This document shows, piece after piece, positions 8,378-16,623 of a DNA stretch of 64,000 bases (the first letter of the stretch is position 1; every line of letters starts with the position of its first letter). The stretch covers positions 124,001-188,000 of the forward strand of contig DLGF01000020.1 of NCBI GenBank assembly GCA_002482545.1, in the 5' to 3' direction. The notes beneath the pieces are model-generated. The model had not been told where the DNA came from, ran no database searches, and saw nothing but the letters and a program-made list of their open reading frames with translations. The DNA comes from Sporomusaceae bacterium UBA7701 (lineage in GTDB: Bacteria; Bacillota; Negativicutes; Sporomusales; UBA7701). A program made the position numbers and the translations under genes.

Positions 8378-9487
8378 ATGGAGATAAGGGTTGGCAAGTA
8401 TAACCTTACCAATATATTGGCCGGTCCTCCGAAGCTGACCGACCAGCTGGAAGCCGTATGCCGCACGCTGGATTTCACCCTCTGCAGCCCGGCGGACCTG
8501 CCCGAGCTCTACGGCAGCCCGGTGGAGCTTTGGTACCGGGGCGGCCGGTGGTTCTTCGGCTTCTTGTTTGTCCAGGAGGCGGACAGCAGCGGGCAAGTGA
8601 CCTGCAAGGCCTATGATCCGCTATATTATATGAAGAAGGCGCCGGACGACTATTATTTCAAAGGCATGACCGCCAGCCAGGGGCTGCGGGCCTTGGCCGA
8701 ACGGACCGCGATCGTGGCGGGGAGCATCGCCGATACCGGGGCGGTCCTCGACCAGCTGTACTATGCCGGCAAAACCCCGGACAAGATTGCCATCGACCTC
8801 CTGGCGCGCAGCTACCGGAAGAACGGACGGAAGTTCTGGTTCCGGTTCAATCCGGAGGACGACCCGAAGAAGTTCGGGCTGGAGGTCTTCGAACGGGTGA
8901 GGCCTCAAAAGGCCTGGGCCTTTCAATACGGCGTCAACCTGACCAGAGCGGCGGCGAAGGGGACGATCGAGGAGACGACGCCGGTGGTCCGCTTCCTGAA
9001 CCGGGAGACCGGCAAACAAACCCTGCTGGTCGATGCGGAGGCCATGAAAAGTTACGGGCACATGATTAGGTTCCGGGAAGTCAATAAAAACGACGCCACG
9101 GCCATGGCCGCGGAGGCGAAGGACCTGTTCGAGCAGGTGAAGGTTCCCAGGCGGGAGCAGTCGATCGAGGGCATCAACCCCGAAGGCAGGATGCCGATGT
9201 TCCGCAGCGGCGACCTGGTATACGCCGAGGAAAAGCGCACCAGGCTGTGCGGCGGTTATTACATCAAAAACGTCGTTCAGACCTTTCACTCGGAGCGGGT
9301 CGTCGGCCTGGCCATGGACCTGGTGCTGGAGCTCGGCATTCCCCCGGTCCAGTACGAGGATCAGGCGGGCGACCAAAAGAAGATCGAGGCGACCCCGCCG
9401 GCGGAGGGCGGGCTGTCCGCAAACGAGCAATACCGCGCGGCGATGGAGTCGCTGCTTAAAAAATACGAGTCCGGGAAGGACAACTGA
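8378..9487 (+). CDS. Tail hub protein (XkdQ-like, gp27/gpD-type)
   Basis: A 369-residue protein. The ATG at 8378 is preferred over an upstream GTG at 8360 because GAGGGGGAG precedes it at normal spacing. The sequence has the strand pattern of tail hub proteins (WYRGGRWFFGFLFVQEAD early; a YDPLYYMKKAPDDYYF segment near residue 80). Hub proteins connect the tube to the spike and organise the baseplate. Gene order XkdP-XkdQ-XkdR-XkdS-XkdT is kept. Confidence 0.75.
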   Translation: MEIRVGKYNLTNILAGPPKLTDQLEAVCRTLDFTLCSPADLPELYGSPVELWYRGGRWFFGFLFVQEADSSGQVTCKAYDPLYYMKKAPDDYYFKGMTASQGLRALAERTAIVAGSIADTGAVLDQLYYAGKTPDKIAIDLLARSYRKNGRKFWFRFNPEDDPKKFGLEVFERVRPQKAWAFQYGVNLTRAAAKGTIEETTPVVRFLNRETGKQTLLVDAEAMKSYGHMIRFREVNKNDATAMAAEAKDLFEQVKVPRREQSIEGINPEGRMPMFRSGDLVYAEEKRTRLCGGYYIKNVVQTFHSERVVGLAMDLVLELGIPPVQYEDQAGDQKKIEATPPAEGGLSANEQYRAAMESLLKKYESGKDN

Positions 9488-9498
9488 GGAGGCAGGCG

Positions 9499-10041
9499 AT
9501 GGACACCACTTCACGGCGGGCCGTGGATTTATACAAGCTTATCGCCGCGGCCGGCGGCGGGGATGCCGCCCCGGGCCTCCGGATCGTCCGCGTGGCCACC
9601 ACCGAACCGCACCCCGTCACCCTGGTTTTCGAAGGCGACAGCCAGGCGATCGACCTGGAACTGTTCGAAATCCCGGTCAGCCTTTATCCGCTGCGCAAAG
9701 ACGACCGGATGTTCGTTTTCCCCGTCACCCGGCCGGCGGACGCCCAGCGATGGGGCGTCCTGGAAAAACTGACCGGCGGGATGGCCCTGGGGACGATGCA
9801 AGGGGCGGCCAGCCTCCGGATCGACGGGGTGGAAAAGGTGTACGGGGCCGACGAGCTTATTCTGCCGCCCTACATCGTCGCCAGCGACGCCCAGGGGATT
9901 GATCCCGAGGAAGGCCACGAATATTACAAAACCGGCGATCTCCGCCCCCTGGAGGCCGGGGACCGGGTGAGCGTGGCTCCGGCCTCCAGCGGCGGCAAAA
10001 TCAAATATGTGATTATGAATTGGTATGGAAAGGGGGGCTAA
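9499..10041 (+). CDS. Baseplate protein, XkdR/DUF2577 position
   Basis: A 180-residue protein in the position of XkdR (DUF2577). Strand-rich, with VKVAP-like basic barrel pattern at the C-terminus (LEAGDRVSVAPASSGGKIKYVIMNWY). In this family the proteins are small OB-like baseplate or spike-tip components. The family match is by place and general pattern, not by a diagnostic motif. Confidence 0.65.
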   Translation: MDTTSRRAVDLYKLIAAAGGGDAAPGLRIVRVATTEPHPVTLVFEGDSQAIDLELFEIPVSLYPLRKDDRMFVFPVTRPADAQRWGVLEKLTGGMALGTMQGAASLRIDGVEKVYGADELILPPYIVASDAQGIDPEEGHEYYKTGDLRPLEAGDRVSVAPASSGGKIKYVIMNWYGKGG

Positions 10042-10042
10042 T

Positions 10043-10519
10043 ATGGCAACGCCGTCAATCGCCAAGAAGTCGCCGGTCTTCGACTTTTCCGCCGGGGAAT
10101 TCGTGACCGACGCCCATGGGAAGGTTGTTGCCGCGACCGGCCTGCTGGCCGCCGTGCCCGTGCTCATCAAAGCCCAGCAGACCCCCAGGGGGCGCTTTCC
10201 GATCTACCGGAATGCGGTGAATGAAAAACTCAGCCATAAGTACGGAAATTCGGCCTGGCATATTCTGACCAGGCCGGATTTAACGGAGGAAGTCCGGACC
10301 GCGGAAATCAAGCGGGCCATGCGGGAGGCCATTTTGTACGACCCCTGGGTGACCGGCGTCGAGGCCGTCGGGGTCGTCCGCCGCAAGGCGAAAGACCCGC
10401 TGGACCCGGAAGACAAGGGATACGCCGATGTCCTGGATGTCGAATGCACCGTGCGGACGGTCTTTGACGGGGAATTGACCCTGAGGGGAGTGATCTACCA
10501 TGACCAGACCAGCCTTTAA
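10043..10519 (+). CDS. Baseplate wedge protein (XkdS/DUF2634, gp25-like)
   Basis: A 158-residue protein; ATG 10043 is chosen for the AAAGGGGGG site just upstream. It contains RGRFPIYRN followed by a helix, an ITRAMREAILYDPWVTGV-like segment and a final beta hairpin, the layout of gp25-like baseplate wedge proteins, which seed sheath polymerisation at the baseplate. Its last 20 bases overlap the baseplate J gene. Confidence 0.82.
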   Translation: MATPSIAKKSPVFDFSAGEFVTDAHGKVVAATGLLAAVPVLIKAQQTPRGRFPIYRNAVNEKLSHKYGNSAWHILTRPDLTEEVRTAEIKRAMREAILYDPWVTGVEAVGVVRRKAKDPLDPEDKGYADVLDVECTVRTVFDGELTLRGVIYHDQTSL

Positions 10520-12062
10520 GCCCGTCTATGAGCAAACCGAAGAAACCGTCCGGGACCGCATGCTGGCGAGGGTGCCCGACGCCTGGCGCAAAGACCCCGG
10601 GGACTTTATCTACGACGCCGTGGCCGCCGCTCCCGCCGAGATCGTCGAACTGCAAAAAGACCAGGACGACATCCTGAAGAAGGGTTTCGCCCAGTATGCC
10701 GGCGGCGAATGGCTGGACCTGAAGCTGGCGGAAATCGGGCTGGCGAGAATTCCGGCCACCGCCGCCAGACGACGGCTGGACATCAACGCCGACGCGGGCG
10801 TAAAGATTCCCCGGGGGCACGCGGCCAGCACGGTGACGCTGGTGAGCGAGGGAAATCCTCTGCAGTACACCGTGGATGACGAAGTAAGCTTTGCCGCCCC
10901 GGGCGTCAAAAGCCTGTCCATTACCTGCAAAACCCCGGGGGCCGTCGGCAACGTGCTGACCGGCACCGAATTCATCTTCCTTCCGCCCATTCCGGGGATC
11001 AAGGAAGTGACGGACAGGGGCGTGACGGTGCCGGGACAGGATACGGAAAGCGACGAGGACGCATACGGCCGCTACGAATTCAAGGTGCGGCACCCGGATA
11101 CCGGCGGCAACAAAAACGACTACATCCGCTGGGTCCAGCCGTTCGACGGCGTGGGCAAGCTCCGGGTCATCCCCCGCTGGAACGGCAACGGCACCGTGAA
11201 AATCGTCCTGGTGGGCGACGATTTCCTGCCCGCCACGCCGGCCGTCGTAGCGAACGTGCAGGAATTCTTGGACCCGGTGCTGGACGCCGCGGTGGAAGCT
11301 GAAGGGGCTGCGCTAGGCGGCTATGGGGCCGTGATCGACGCTGCCGCCGTGAAGCTGACGTACGATGCCGCCGGGGCCGCGACCGTAACCCTGGCGGCGA
11401 TCGACGCCTGCCTGGAGACGGAAAACCATTTCAAGGCCCGCCTTAAAGTGAAAGCCGACAGCACCGCCGGGCAAAACGATCTGCTTCGGGTAAGGGTGCT
11501 GTCGGAGGGACAGCCGGTAAAGCAAACAAAGGGCGGGGCAACGGACGCCGACCTCACTTTTACGGCCAGCCAGCTTTCGATCGATTACGGCTTCGTCGAA
11601 GTACCATTCTACTACGACGGAATTAACCCGTTAACGCTGGAAGTATCCCGGCTAACGACCGATACGACTACGACGGTATGGATAGCCCAGGCCGAATTCG
11701 TAAGCTTGTATGGCCAGGGCCTAGGTGAAGGCCAGGCTCCAGGCGGTGCTAGGGTATTGGTGAAAGCTGCCGACACGCTTACACTGAACATAGCGGCGAC
11801 TGTCATATATGGCACCGGGGCAGATAAGGACGCCGCCAGGACCGCGTTTATTGCCGCCGTAGACAAATACCTGCAAGACGAAGTGATATTTGTCGTAACA
11901 GACAAAAACACCCCGGCCCCGGTTATATGGGCAAAGATTGGGGGCCTGCTAATTTCTACGGCTGGCGTCGTAAACTACTCGGGGCTTACTATTAACGGGA
12001 CAATGGCAGATATAATACCAGGCCAAGAAGAAGCCCCGATAGTCGGGGCGGTAGATATTTAA
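10500..12062 (+). CDS. Baseplate J-like protein (XkdT)
   Basis: A 520-residue baseplate assembly protein J homologue: the N-terminal half has the typical segments (GEWLDLKLAEIGLAR, RGHAASTVTLVSEG, GVTVPGQDTESDEDAYGR) and the C-terminal part an NVQEFLDPVL-like helix followed by a long strand-rich insertion. The normal family length is about 350-400 residues, so roughly 120 residues are extra. The extra segment lies where codon use changes: before about 11.48 kb codons end in G or C, and after about 11.58 kb ATA, CTA, GTA and AGG become frequent. This suggests that the distal part of the gene was exchanged by recombination. Confidence 0.85.
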   Translation: MTRPAFKPVYEQTEETVRDRMLARVPDAWRKDPGDFIYDAVAAAPAEIVELQKDQDDILKKGFAQYAGGEWLDLKLAEIGLARIPATAARRRLDINADAGVKIPRGHAASTVTLVSEGNPLQYTVDDEVSFAAPGVKSLSITCKTPGAVGNVLTGTEFIFLPPIPGIKEVTDRGVTVPGQDTESDEDAYGRYEFKVRHPDTGGNKNDYIRWVQPFDGVGKLRVIPRWNGNGTVKIVLVGDDFLPATPAVVANVQEFLDPVLDAAVEAEGAALGGYGAVIDAAAVKLTYDAAGAATVTLAAIDACLETENHFKARLKVKADSTAGQNDLLRVRVLSEGQPVKQTKGGATDADLTFTASQLSIDYGFVEVPFYYDGINPLTLEVSRLTTDTTTTVWIAQAEFVSLYGQGLGEGQAPGGARVLVKAADTLTLNIAATVIYGTGADKDAARTAFIAAVDKYLQDEVIFVVTDKNTPAPVIWAKIGGLLISTAGVVNYSGLTINGTMADIIPGQEEAPIVGAVDI

Positions 12063-12895
12063 TGGGCGAACGCGCCGAAAGAATGGTAGAGCGGACGCCA
12101 GCGTACTACCATTACAGCCGAATCTTTACCGCAATCCAATCGGCCATAGCTGACGACTATGACAAAGTTAATACTGACCAACAAAGCATAGGCCCCCAGC
12201 TTTTCATTCTTACGGCTACCTGGGGGCTTCGCTATTGGGAACGAGTACTAGGGCTTCCAACGATCCGTACGGATAGCTACGACCTCCGTAGAAGCCGCGT
12301 ATTGGCCGCTTGGCGGGGTATAGGAAATTTCGGCACCGACCTAGTAGAAGCGATCATAACCGCCTACACGACCGACCCTATTCAGGTATGGCTGGACGTT
12401 TCCGAATTCGTCGTAGAAGTCCAGCTAACCGGCGACCTGTCTGACTTCGATACGGCGAACACTCAAATACAAAATATTATCCACGCCCACCTAGGACTTC
12501 GCTACCGATGGAAGGTAGGCCACCCCATAACGCCGGTACAAGACCCCCACCAGATAATAACGATGGCCGATAAAACGAACTTTTGGCGGCGGGCGGCTAG
12601 CGACAAGCTTCTATGGAACGGGTTATATAAATTCAACGGTAGTCAGCAATTCGACGGCCTGATAAATTCCACCGAAGAAAGTAGTATGACGGCCCAAAAA
12701 CACGTAGTAGTAATGTTTACCAGAATAACGATAGCCGCCCTGCCTTTTGGGGCTGATAAAAAGTTTAATGGCCGTTTCAAATTCGACGGAAGCCACGACT
12801 TCGCCCCGTTTACTGATCCAATGGATAAGATCGGGAATAACGTCCATTTCCTGCGAAAAGTCGGCGGCGTAGTCGTAGAAAAGGGGGTACTTTGA
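12062..12895 (+). CDS. Tail protein I / YmfQ-like (DUF2313)
   Basis: A 277-residue protein that follows baseplate J directly (1-base overlap). The N-terminal 170 residues fit the YmfQ/gpI-type family, with YWERVLGLPTIRTDSYDLRRSRVLAAWRG-type helices quoted here only in part (WERVLGLPT, RRSRVLAAWRG). These proteins link the baseplate to the tail fibre. The last 80 residues contain two KFNGxxxFDG repeats, probably a small fibre-attachment domain. Codon use is AT-shifted compared with the sheath-to-hub genes. Confidence 0.8.
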   Translation: MGERAERMVERTPAYYHYSRIFTAIQSAIADDYDKVNTDQQSIGPQLFILTATWGLRYWERVLGLPTIRTDSYDLRRSRVLAAWRGIGNFGTDLVEAIITAYTTDPIQVWLDVSEFVVEVQLTGDLSDFDTANTQIQNIIHAHLGLRYRWKVGHPITPVQDPHQIITMADKTNFWRRAASDKLLWNGLYKFNGSQQFDGLINSTEESSMTAQKHVVVMFTRITIAALPFGADKKFNGRFKFDGSHDFAPFTDPMDKIGNNVHFLRKVGGVVVEKGVL

Positions 12896-13021
12896 ATGCT
12901 TGGTAATAAAATTGAAACCGCGACGGCTGTAACTCTTATCGTAAAGAAGAAGGGACAAGAAATAAGCCGGGAGGTGTTAGACAATGGCAAACAGCATAAC
13001 GACAGCGACAGCCAGGGCTAA
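12896..13021 (+). CDS. Possible 41-residue phage protein
   Basis: A short ORF starting 1 base after the gpI-like stop (ATG 12896) and overlapping the next gene by 38 bases. It is rich in lysine and threonine and not recognisable. The AAAGGGGG at 12881-12888 could serve as RBS. The overlap and short length make it uncertain. Confidence 0.3.
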   Translation: MLGNKIETATAVTLIVKKKGQEISREVLDNGKQHNDSDSQG

Positions 13022-13364
13022 ATTTGCCCAGGCCCACGGCACCAGCGGTACGATCCACAAAGTAGTAAAAATGGCTTTTGGCGACGGGGGCGTCGACGGC
13101 AGTAATCAACCCATACCCCCTGTAACCGGGGCTACAGCCCTGGGAAATGAACGACTCCGGAAAACCCTGGACAGCGTTTCTTATCCTGTTCCGACAACGG
13201 TACGCTTTATCGGAAGTCTGGCCGAAGAAGAATTAGTCGGCGTCGATATATCCGAAATAGCCCTGGTAGACGAAAACGACGATATTGTCGCCATAAAAAC
13301 TTTTACCAAAAAAGGTAAAGATGGCGAAAGCGAATTCGTCTATCAATGGGACGAGGAATTTTAA
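12984..13364 (+). CDS. Short tail-fibre-type protein
   Basis: A 126-residue protein whose first half (TTATARAKFAQAH, KMAFGDGGVD) resembles the N-terminal attachment domain of P2/Mu-type tail fibres, which usually begin by binding the baseplate. The remainder is strand-rich and ends in an acidic tail. It lies between the gpI-like gene and the main fibre gene, so a baseplate adaptor for the fibre is plausible. GGGAGG upstream fixes the start. Confidence 0.65.
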   Translation: MANSITTATARAKFAQAHGTSGTIHKVVKMAFGDGGVDGSNQPIPPVTGATALGNERLRKTLDSVSYPVPTTVRFIGSLAEEELVGVDISEIALVDENDDIVAIKTFTKKGKDGESEFVYQWDEEF

Positions 13365-13381
13365 GGGGGAGGAAATAAAAA

Positions 13382-14389
13382 GTGGCTGATCTTGATAATA
13401 CAAGGGTGTTTTTGACAACGAAGTCCGAAATAAAAGTAACTGACGACGTAGAGGCTGGCTTTGTTAATGACTATCTGGCCCAGCTTTTTAGCAACGATGC
13501 CCGCCTTTTTGAATTTATCAATCGATACACAGCAGTTTGGAAAGCAGACACCGCTTACATTGTGGGCGATATTAGGTACCCGACCGCTGGCTATAGTCAT
13601 AAGCGATTAGAATGTGTTGTAGCAGGAAATAGCGGCACTACAGAACCCGTTTGGGCAGACGTAGGGACACTGGTTAGTGACGGGACTGTTACCTGGATTA
13701 TAGACGATTTACGGGATGGTACGCCTGTCGGTCGGCCAGTGTTTGACATGCTAATCCGACCGGGCTACGTAGAGCTTACCGGGGCAATTTATTCACGGGC
13801 GGCTTACCCGAGGCTTTGGAAATTCGCCACTGATTACGGCCTGGCCGTTTCTGAGGCTGATTGGGCGGCAGGGATGTATGGGCGGTTTGGTGTCGGTGAC
13901 GGAAGTACTACGTTTAGGACGCCGAAAAATGCCGGTGAATTTCTGAGGGCTTTGGATACTCTCAATGCCCTGGATAAAACCAATATCACCGGCGATACAA
14001 CTAGTAGCAGCAAGACAATCAGCAATATTTCCAACACCGTTACGCTGGCCGTTGGCATGGCAGTGTCTGGGAGCGGAATCCCTGCTGGGGCGACTATCGA
14101 AAGCATTGTCAGCAGCACCAGCATAACCATATCGGCTAATGCCACGGCGACGGCGACCGGGGTCACGTTAACAATAGCAGGGCGGCGGCTGGGTAGCGCG
14201 GAGGTCGGAAGCATTGAATCGCACGATCATCCTCGTACTTTCTTCACGGCTGGTAATACCAAAAATTGGGTAGGCAATCAGTCTGCCAACGCTGACATTA
14301 ACCCAAATACGGCTTACAACCCAGGTTCAACCGGCGGACCTGAAACCCGTGGTCATAACGTCGCCTACTATGGCGCGATCAAATATTAG
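13382..14389 (+). CDS. Tail fibre protein with collar-type C-terminal domain
   Basis: A 335-residue protein starting at GTG behind AAGGGGGAGG. Residues about 160-195 contain YGRFGVGDGSTTFRTP, the hallmark of the phage tail collar/fibre domain, and the C-terminus ends in the matching pattern (GSIESHDHPR; GGPETRGHNVAYYGAIKY). Between them sits a Ser/Thr-rich strand repeat insertion (about residues 200-265). The protein would be the receptor-binding fibre that sets target range. The insertion and AT-shifted codons indicate rapid exchange of this part. Confidence 0.88.
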   Translation: MADLDNTRVFLTTKSEIKVTDDVEAGFVNDYLAQLFSNDARLFEFINRYTAVWKADTAYIVGDIRYPTAGYSHKRLECVVAGNSGTTEPVWADVGTLVSDGTVTWIIDDLRDGTPVGRPVFDMLIRPGYVELTGAIYSRAAYPRLWKFATDYGLAVSEADWAAGMYGRFGVGDGSTTFRTPKNAGEFLRALDTLNALDKTNITGDTTSSSKTISNISNTVTLAVGMAVSGSGIPAGATIESIVSSTSITISANATATATGVTLTIAGRRLGSAEVGSIESHDHPRTFFTAGNTKNWVGNQSANADINPNTAYNPGSTGGPETRGHNVAYYGAIKY

Positions 14390-14401
14390 TGAGGTGACAC
14401 C

Positions 14402-14839
14402 ATGAGAATTTACACTTTTGACCCCCAAACTGGTGAATATACAGGGCAAATGGAGGCCCCCAAATGCCCTGTGACCGGGGCCGACGTACTCCCGGCCTGG
14501 ACAACCGCAACCACTCCGCCGATAGTAGGCGAGACTCAGGTTGCGCGGTACGTCGAGGCGTTTCTCGGCGACCCTGCCGGTCATTGGATCGTTGAAGAGA
14601 TGCCGCAGCCAATGCCTGACCCGGAGCCGACGCCGGAAGAAATCGAAGACACTGCTTGGGCGGCACTGCGGGCCGAGCGCAACGCTCGACTGGCAATGTG
14701 TGACTGGGCACAACTGGCGGACGCGCCTTTGACTGGCGAACAAAAGGCGGCATGGCAGGCATATCGACAGGTGCTTCGCGACCTTCCCGAAAACACCATA
14801 GACCCAACGCGCCCAGAGTGGCCGGAATTGCCCGCGTAA
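14402..14839 (+). CDS. Tail fibre assembly chaperone (Phage_tail_APC-like)
   Basis: A 145-residue protein with an N-terminal YTFDPQTGEYTG segment and a C-terminal helix pair containing AERNARLAMCDWAQLADAPL and WQAYRQVLRDLP, characteristic of the tail assembly chaperone family encoded next to collar-type fibres. It is thought to assist fibre folding and trimerisation. It starts 12 bases after the fibre gene. Confidence 0.85.
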   Translation: MRIYTFDPQTGEYTGQMEAPKCPVTGADVLPAWTTATTPPIVGETQVARYVEAFLGDPAGHWIVEEMPQPMPDPEPTPEEIEDTAWAALRAERNARLAMCDWAQLADAPLTGEQKAAWQAYRQVLRDLPENTIDPTRPEWPELPA

Positions 14840-14846
14840 AAAGGAA

Positions 14847-14910
14847 ATCTTTAATAACTGCCGAATGAGTCCTTTAGTAATAAAATCCATATAAGGGAGT
14901 TATTAAAGAT
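14847..14910 (+). repeat. 13-bp inverted repeat around methyltransferase start
   Basis: Perfect arms ATCTTTAATAACT (14847-14859) and AGTTATTAAAGAT (14898-14910) are separated by 38 bases. The right arm starts inside the GGGAG ribosome site and ends on the ATG of the next gene, so base pairing in the mRNA would hide its start. Confidence 0.75.
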
Positions 14911-15499
14911 GCAGGCTGTCAAAAGAGCAATAAAAAAGCAACTATTGTATTTCAGGGCAAAAACGACAAAAAATATTAAGCTTATTATTGGCTCTGGTGG
15001 GATAAAGTACGACGGCTGGATACCCACGGATATTGATACACTGAATGTGCTAAATCGCGACGAGTGGGAATATTATTTTAAACCTGGTACAATATCCGCA
15101 CTATTAGCAGAGCATGTTTGGGAACATTTTACATCTGATGACGCCCACTCTGCGGCGCAACTTTGCTACGATTACGTCAAACCTGGCGGCTATCTACGTG
15201 TTGCCGTTCCTGACGGGTTACATCCTGATGCCGAATACATAAACTACGTCAGACCGGGGGGAATAGGTTGGGGAAGCGACGATCACAAAGCCCTGTATAC
15301 CTACAAGACATTAGCGGAAATATTTGAGAAGGCCGGATTTAGAGTAAATCTGCTAGAGTATTTTGACGAAAACGGCCAATTTCAAAATACAGAATGGAGC
15401 CTTACCGATGGAATAGTCCGACGATCAGCCGAGCATGATAGCCGCAATCAAAATGGAGAATTAAAATATACATCAATTATTCTTGATGCTTATAAATAA
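14909..15499 (+). CDS. SAM-dependent methyltransferase-like protein
   Basis: A 196-residue protein with a class I methyltransferase outline: LIIGSGGIKYDGWIPTDID (glycine-rich motif I followed by the acidic residue of motif II region), LLAEHVWEHF (a predicted post-motif common in Methyltransf_11-like proteins) and VKPGGYLRVAVPDG (motif VI region). Homologues are often found in phage tail or glycan clusters, where they may modify surface sugars or fibres. The gene is clearly AT-richer than the tail genes, has its own hairpin over the start and is closed by a strong terminator, so it looks like an accessory cargo gene at the end of the tail operon. The substrate is unknown. Confidence 0.75.
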   Translation: MQAVKRAIKKQLLYFRAKTTKNIKLIIGSGGIKYDGWIPTDIDTLNVLNRDEWEYYFKPGTISALLAEHVWEHFTSDDAHSAAQLCYDYVKPGGYLRVAVPDGLHPDAEYINYVRPGGIGWGSDDHKALYTYKTLAEIFEKAGFRVNLLEYFDENGQFQNTEWSLTDGIVRRSAEHDSRNQNGELKYTSIILDAYK

Positions 15500-15506
15500 G
15501 GTAATT

Positions 15507-15539
15507 AGTAAAAGACCGGGGAAAACCCGGTCTTTTACT
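15507..15539 (+). terminator. Strong terminator ending tail cluster
   Basis: Perfect 14-base arms AGTAAAAGACCGGG/CCCGGTCTTTTACT with a 5-base loop; the arms supply A and T runs, so it may work in both directions. Confidence 0.9.
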
Positions 15540-15555
15540 ATGAAAGGGGGCCATT

Positions 15556-15804
15556 ATGATTGACAAAATGAACGAACTGGCAACGGCAATAAACGCCCTA
15601 ACCCCAGCCCTGGAAGGTCTTGCCCGCGTCAGTCTTCCGATCACCTTGTTACCGTCGTTACAGGAGGGTATTGGTTCTCACAGAAAAATATGGGACGAAG
15701 TCGGACCTCACCGGGAAAGTACAACTGCCGCCGGCGGAGCCGGCCGACCGCCAGGAGGCCGCGGCGGAATCCGGGGAAGCGGAATGGCCCGCTTTAAGCC
15801 TTGA
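15556..15804 (+). pseudogene. Small phage-type ORF running into foreign sequence
   Basis: ATG 15556 has a good AAGGGGG site. The first 36 or so codons (MIDKMNELATAINALTPALE) look like the beginning of a small phage gene; after about 15710 the same frame becomes a low-complexity Gly/Arg/Pro string that is a shadow of the toxin frame. The ORF therefore looks like the 5' end of a phage gene joined out of frame to a different gene. Confidence 0.45.
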
Positions 15805-16609
15805 CTGGAAGTCCGGCCAGGAGAACCGCTCCGGGGACAGATCGCTTTTGCCCTATTTGACAGGCACCGTCTTCAGCAGCCAGCGGGATGCCGCGTTGCA
15901 GCAAATGGACATATCCAGGGAATACAGGTTTGCGCTGCAGCACCAATATACAGCCAAAGCCTACTTTGGCGACAAGCCGGTCGATCAGTCGGCGGTGTCG
16001 GTCGAATATACGCTGGATCAACCGTTGCAGTTCGGTTGGGGGCTATCAGCCGGAACGCGGGAAGCCACTCCTGCAAAGGAGCATTCTTTTGGTGAATGGG
16101 TGGATGCCATATCAATTAGCTTCCCACCAATTAAATTTGCCGGGGCAGGCGTATTATTAGCCGCCAACATCTCACCCAAGGTCCTCAAAACGGTAGGCAT
16201 GGTTCGAGGTTCGAAATTCGCGAGTGAAGCTCTCGATTTAGCAAGGGGGCCGAGTAAAGCTGCAGAGGGAATTGCCGATGCGGAACGCATAGTAGCTCAA
16301 GATGCTAGAAAAATTTCAAATGCCAAGAATTATAGAGATTTATTTTTGAAGGAAAATCCAGGGATGCCTAAAGAACTTCAAGTACATCATACTTTACCCC
16401 AAAAGTACCAGGAAATTCTCAATGGTAAAGGAATCAATATCCACGAGACGAAGTACCTAGAAGGAATTGATCCAGATATTCATCGTCTAGTTACTAAGGA
16501 ATGGCAAAGGTGGGAAAAATCTTTAGGTAGAACTCCTACAGCGGAAGAGGTAATTGACTTTGCAAAGCAAATAGATAGTAAATATAGTGAGTTCTGGTAT
16601 AAAAAGTAA
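15620..16609 (+). CDS. Polymorphic-toxin C-terminal fragment with HNH-like nuclease domain
   Basis: The frame is open for 329 codons but no start with a fitting RBS is seen; the coordinates give the open frame from a TTG, and the gene is probably 5'-truncated. Residues about 35-190 are of unknown type (GC-rich; ends with a hydrophobic stretch IKFAGAGVLLAANI). The C-terminal 85 residues contain LQVHHTLPQKYQEIL, GINIHETKYLEGIDPDIHRL and KEWQRW, the spaced histidines of an HNH/Endonuclease VII-type toxin domain seen at the end of polymorphic toxins. Base composition drops sharply from about 16.1 kb. A small acidic gene follows 14 bases later and is the probable immunity partner. Nuclease action is inferred from the motif only. 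Confidence 0.65.
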   Translation: MPASVFRSPCYRRYRRVLVLTEKYGTKSDLTGKVQLPPAEPADRQEAAAESGEAEWPALSLDWKSGQENRSGDRSLLPYLTGTVFSSQRDAALQQMDISREYRFALQHQYTAKAYFGDKPVDQSAVSVEYTLDQPLQFGWGLSAGTREATPAKEHSFGEWVDAISISFPPIKFAGAGVLLAANISPKVLKTVGMVRGSKFASEALDLARGPSKAAEGIADAERIVAQDARKISNAKNYRDLFLKENPGMPKELQVHHTLPQKYQEILNGKGINIHETKYLEGIDPDIHRLVTKEWQRWEKSLGRTPTAEEVIDFAKQIDSKYSEFWYKK

Positions 16610-16623
16610 AGAGGGGAAGATGT

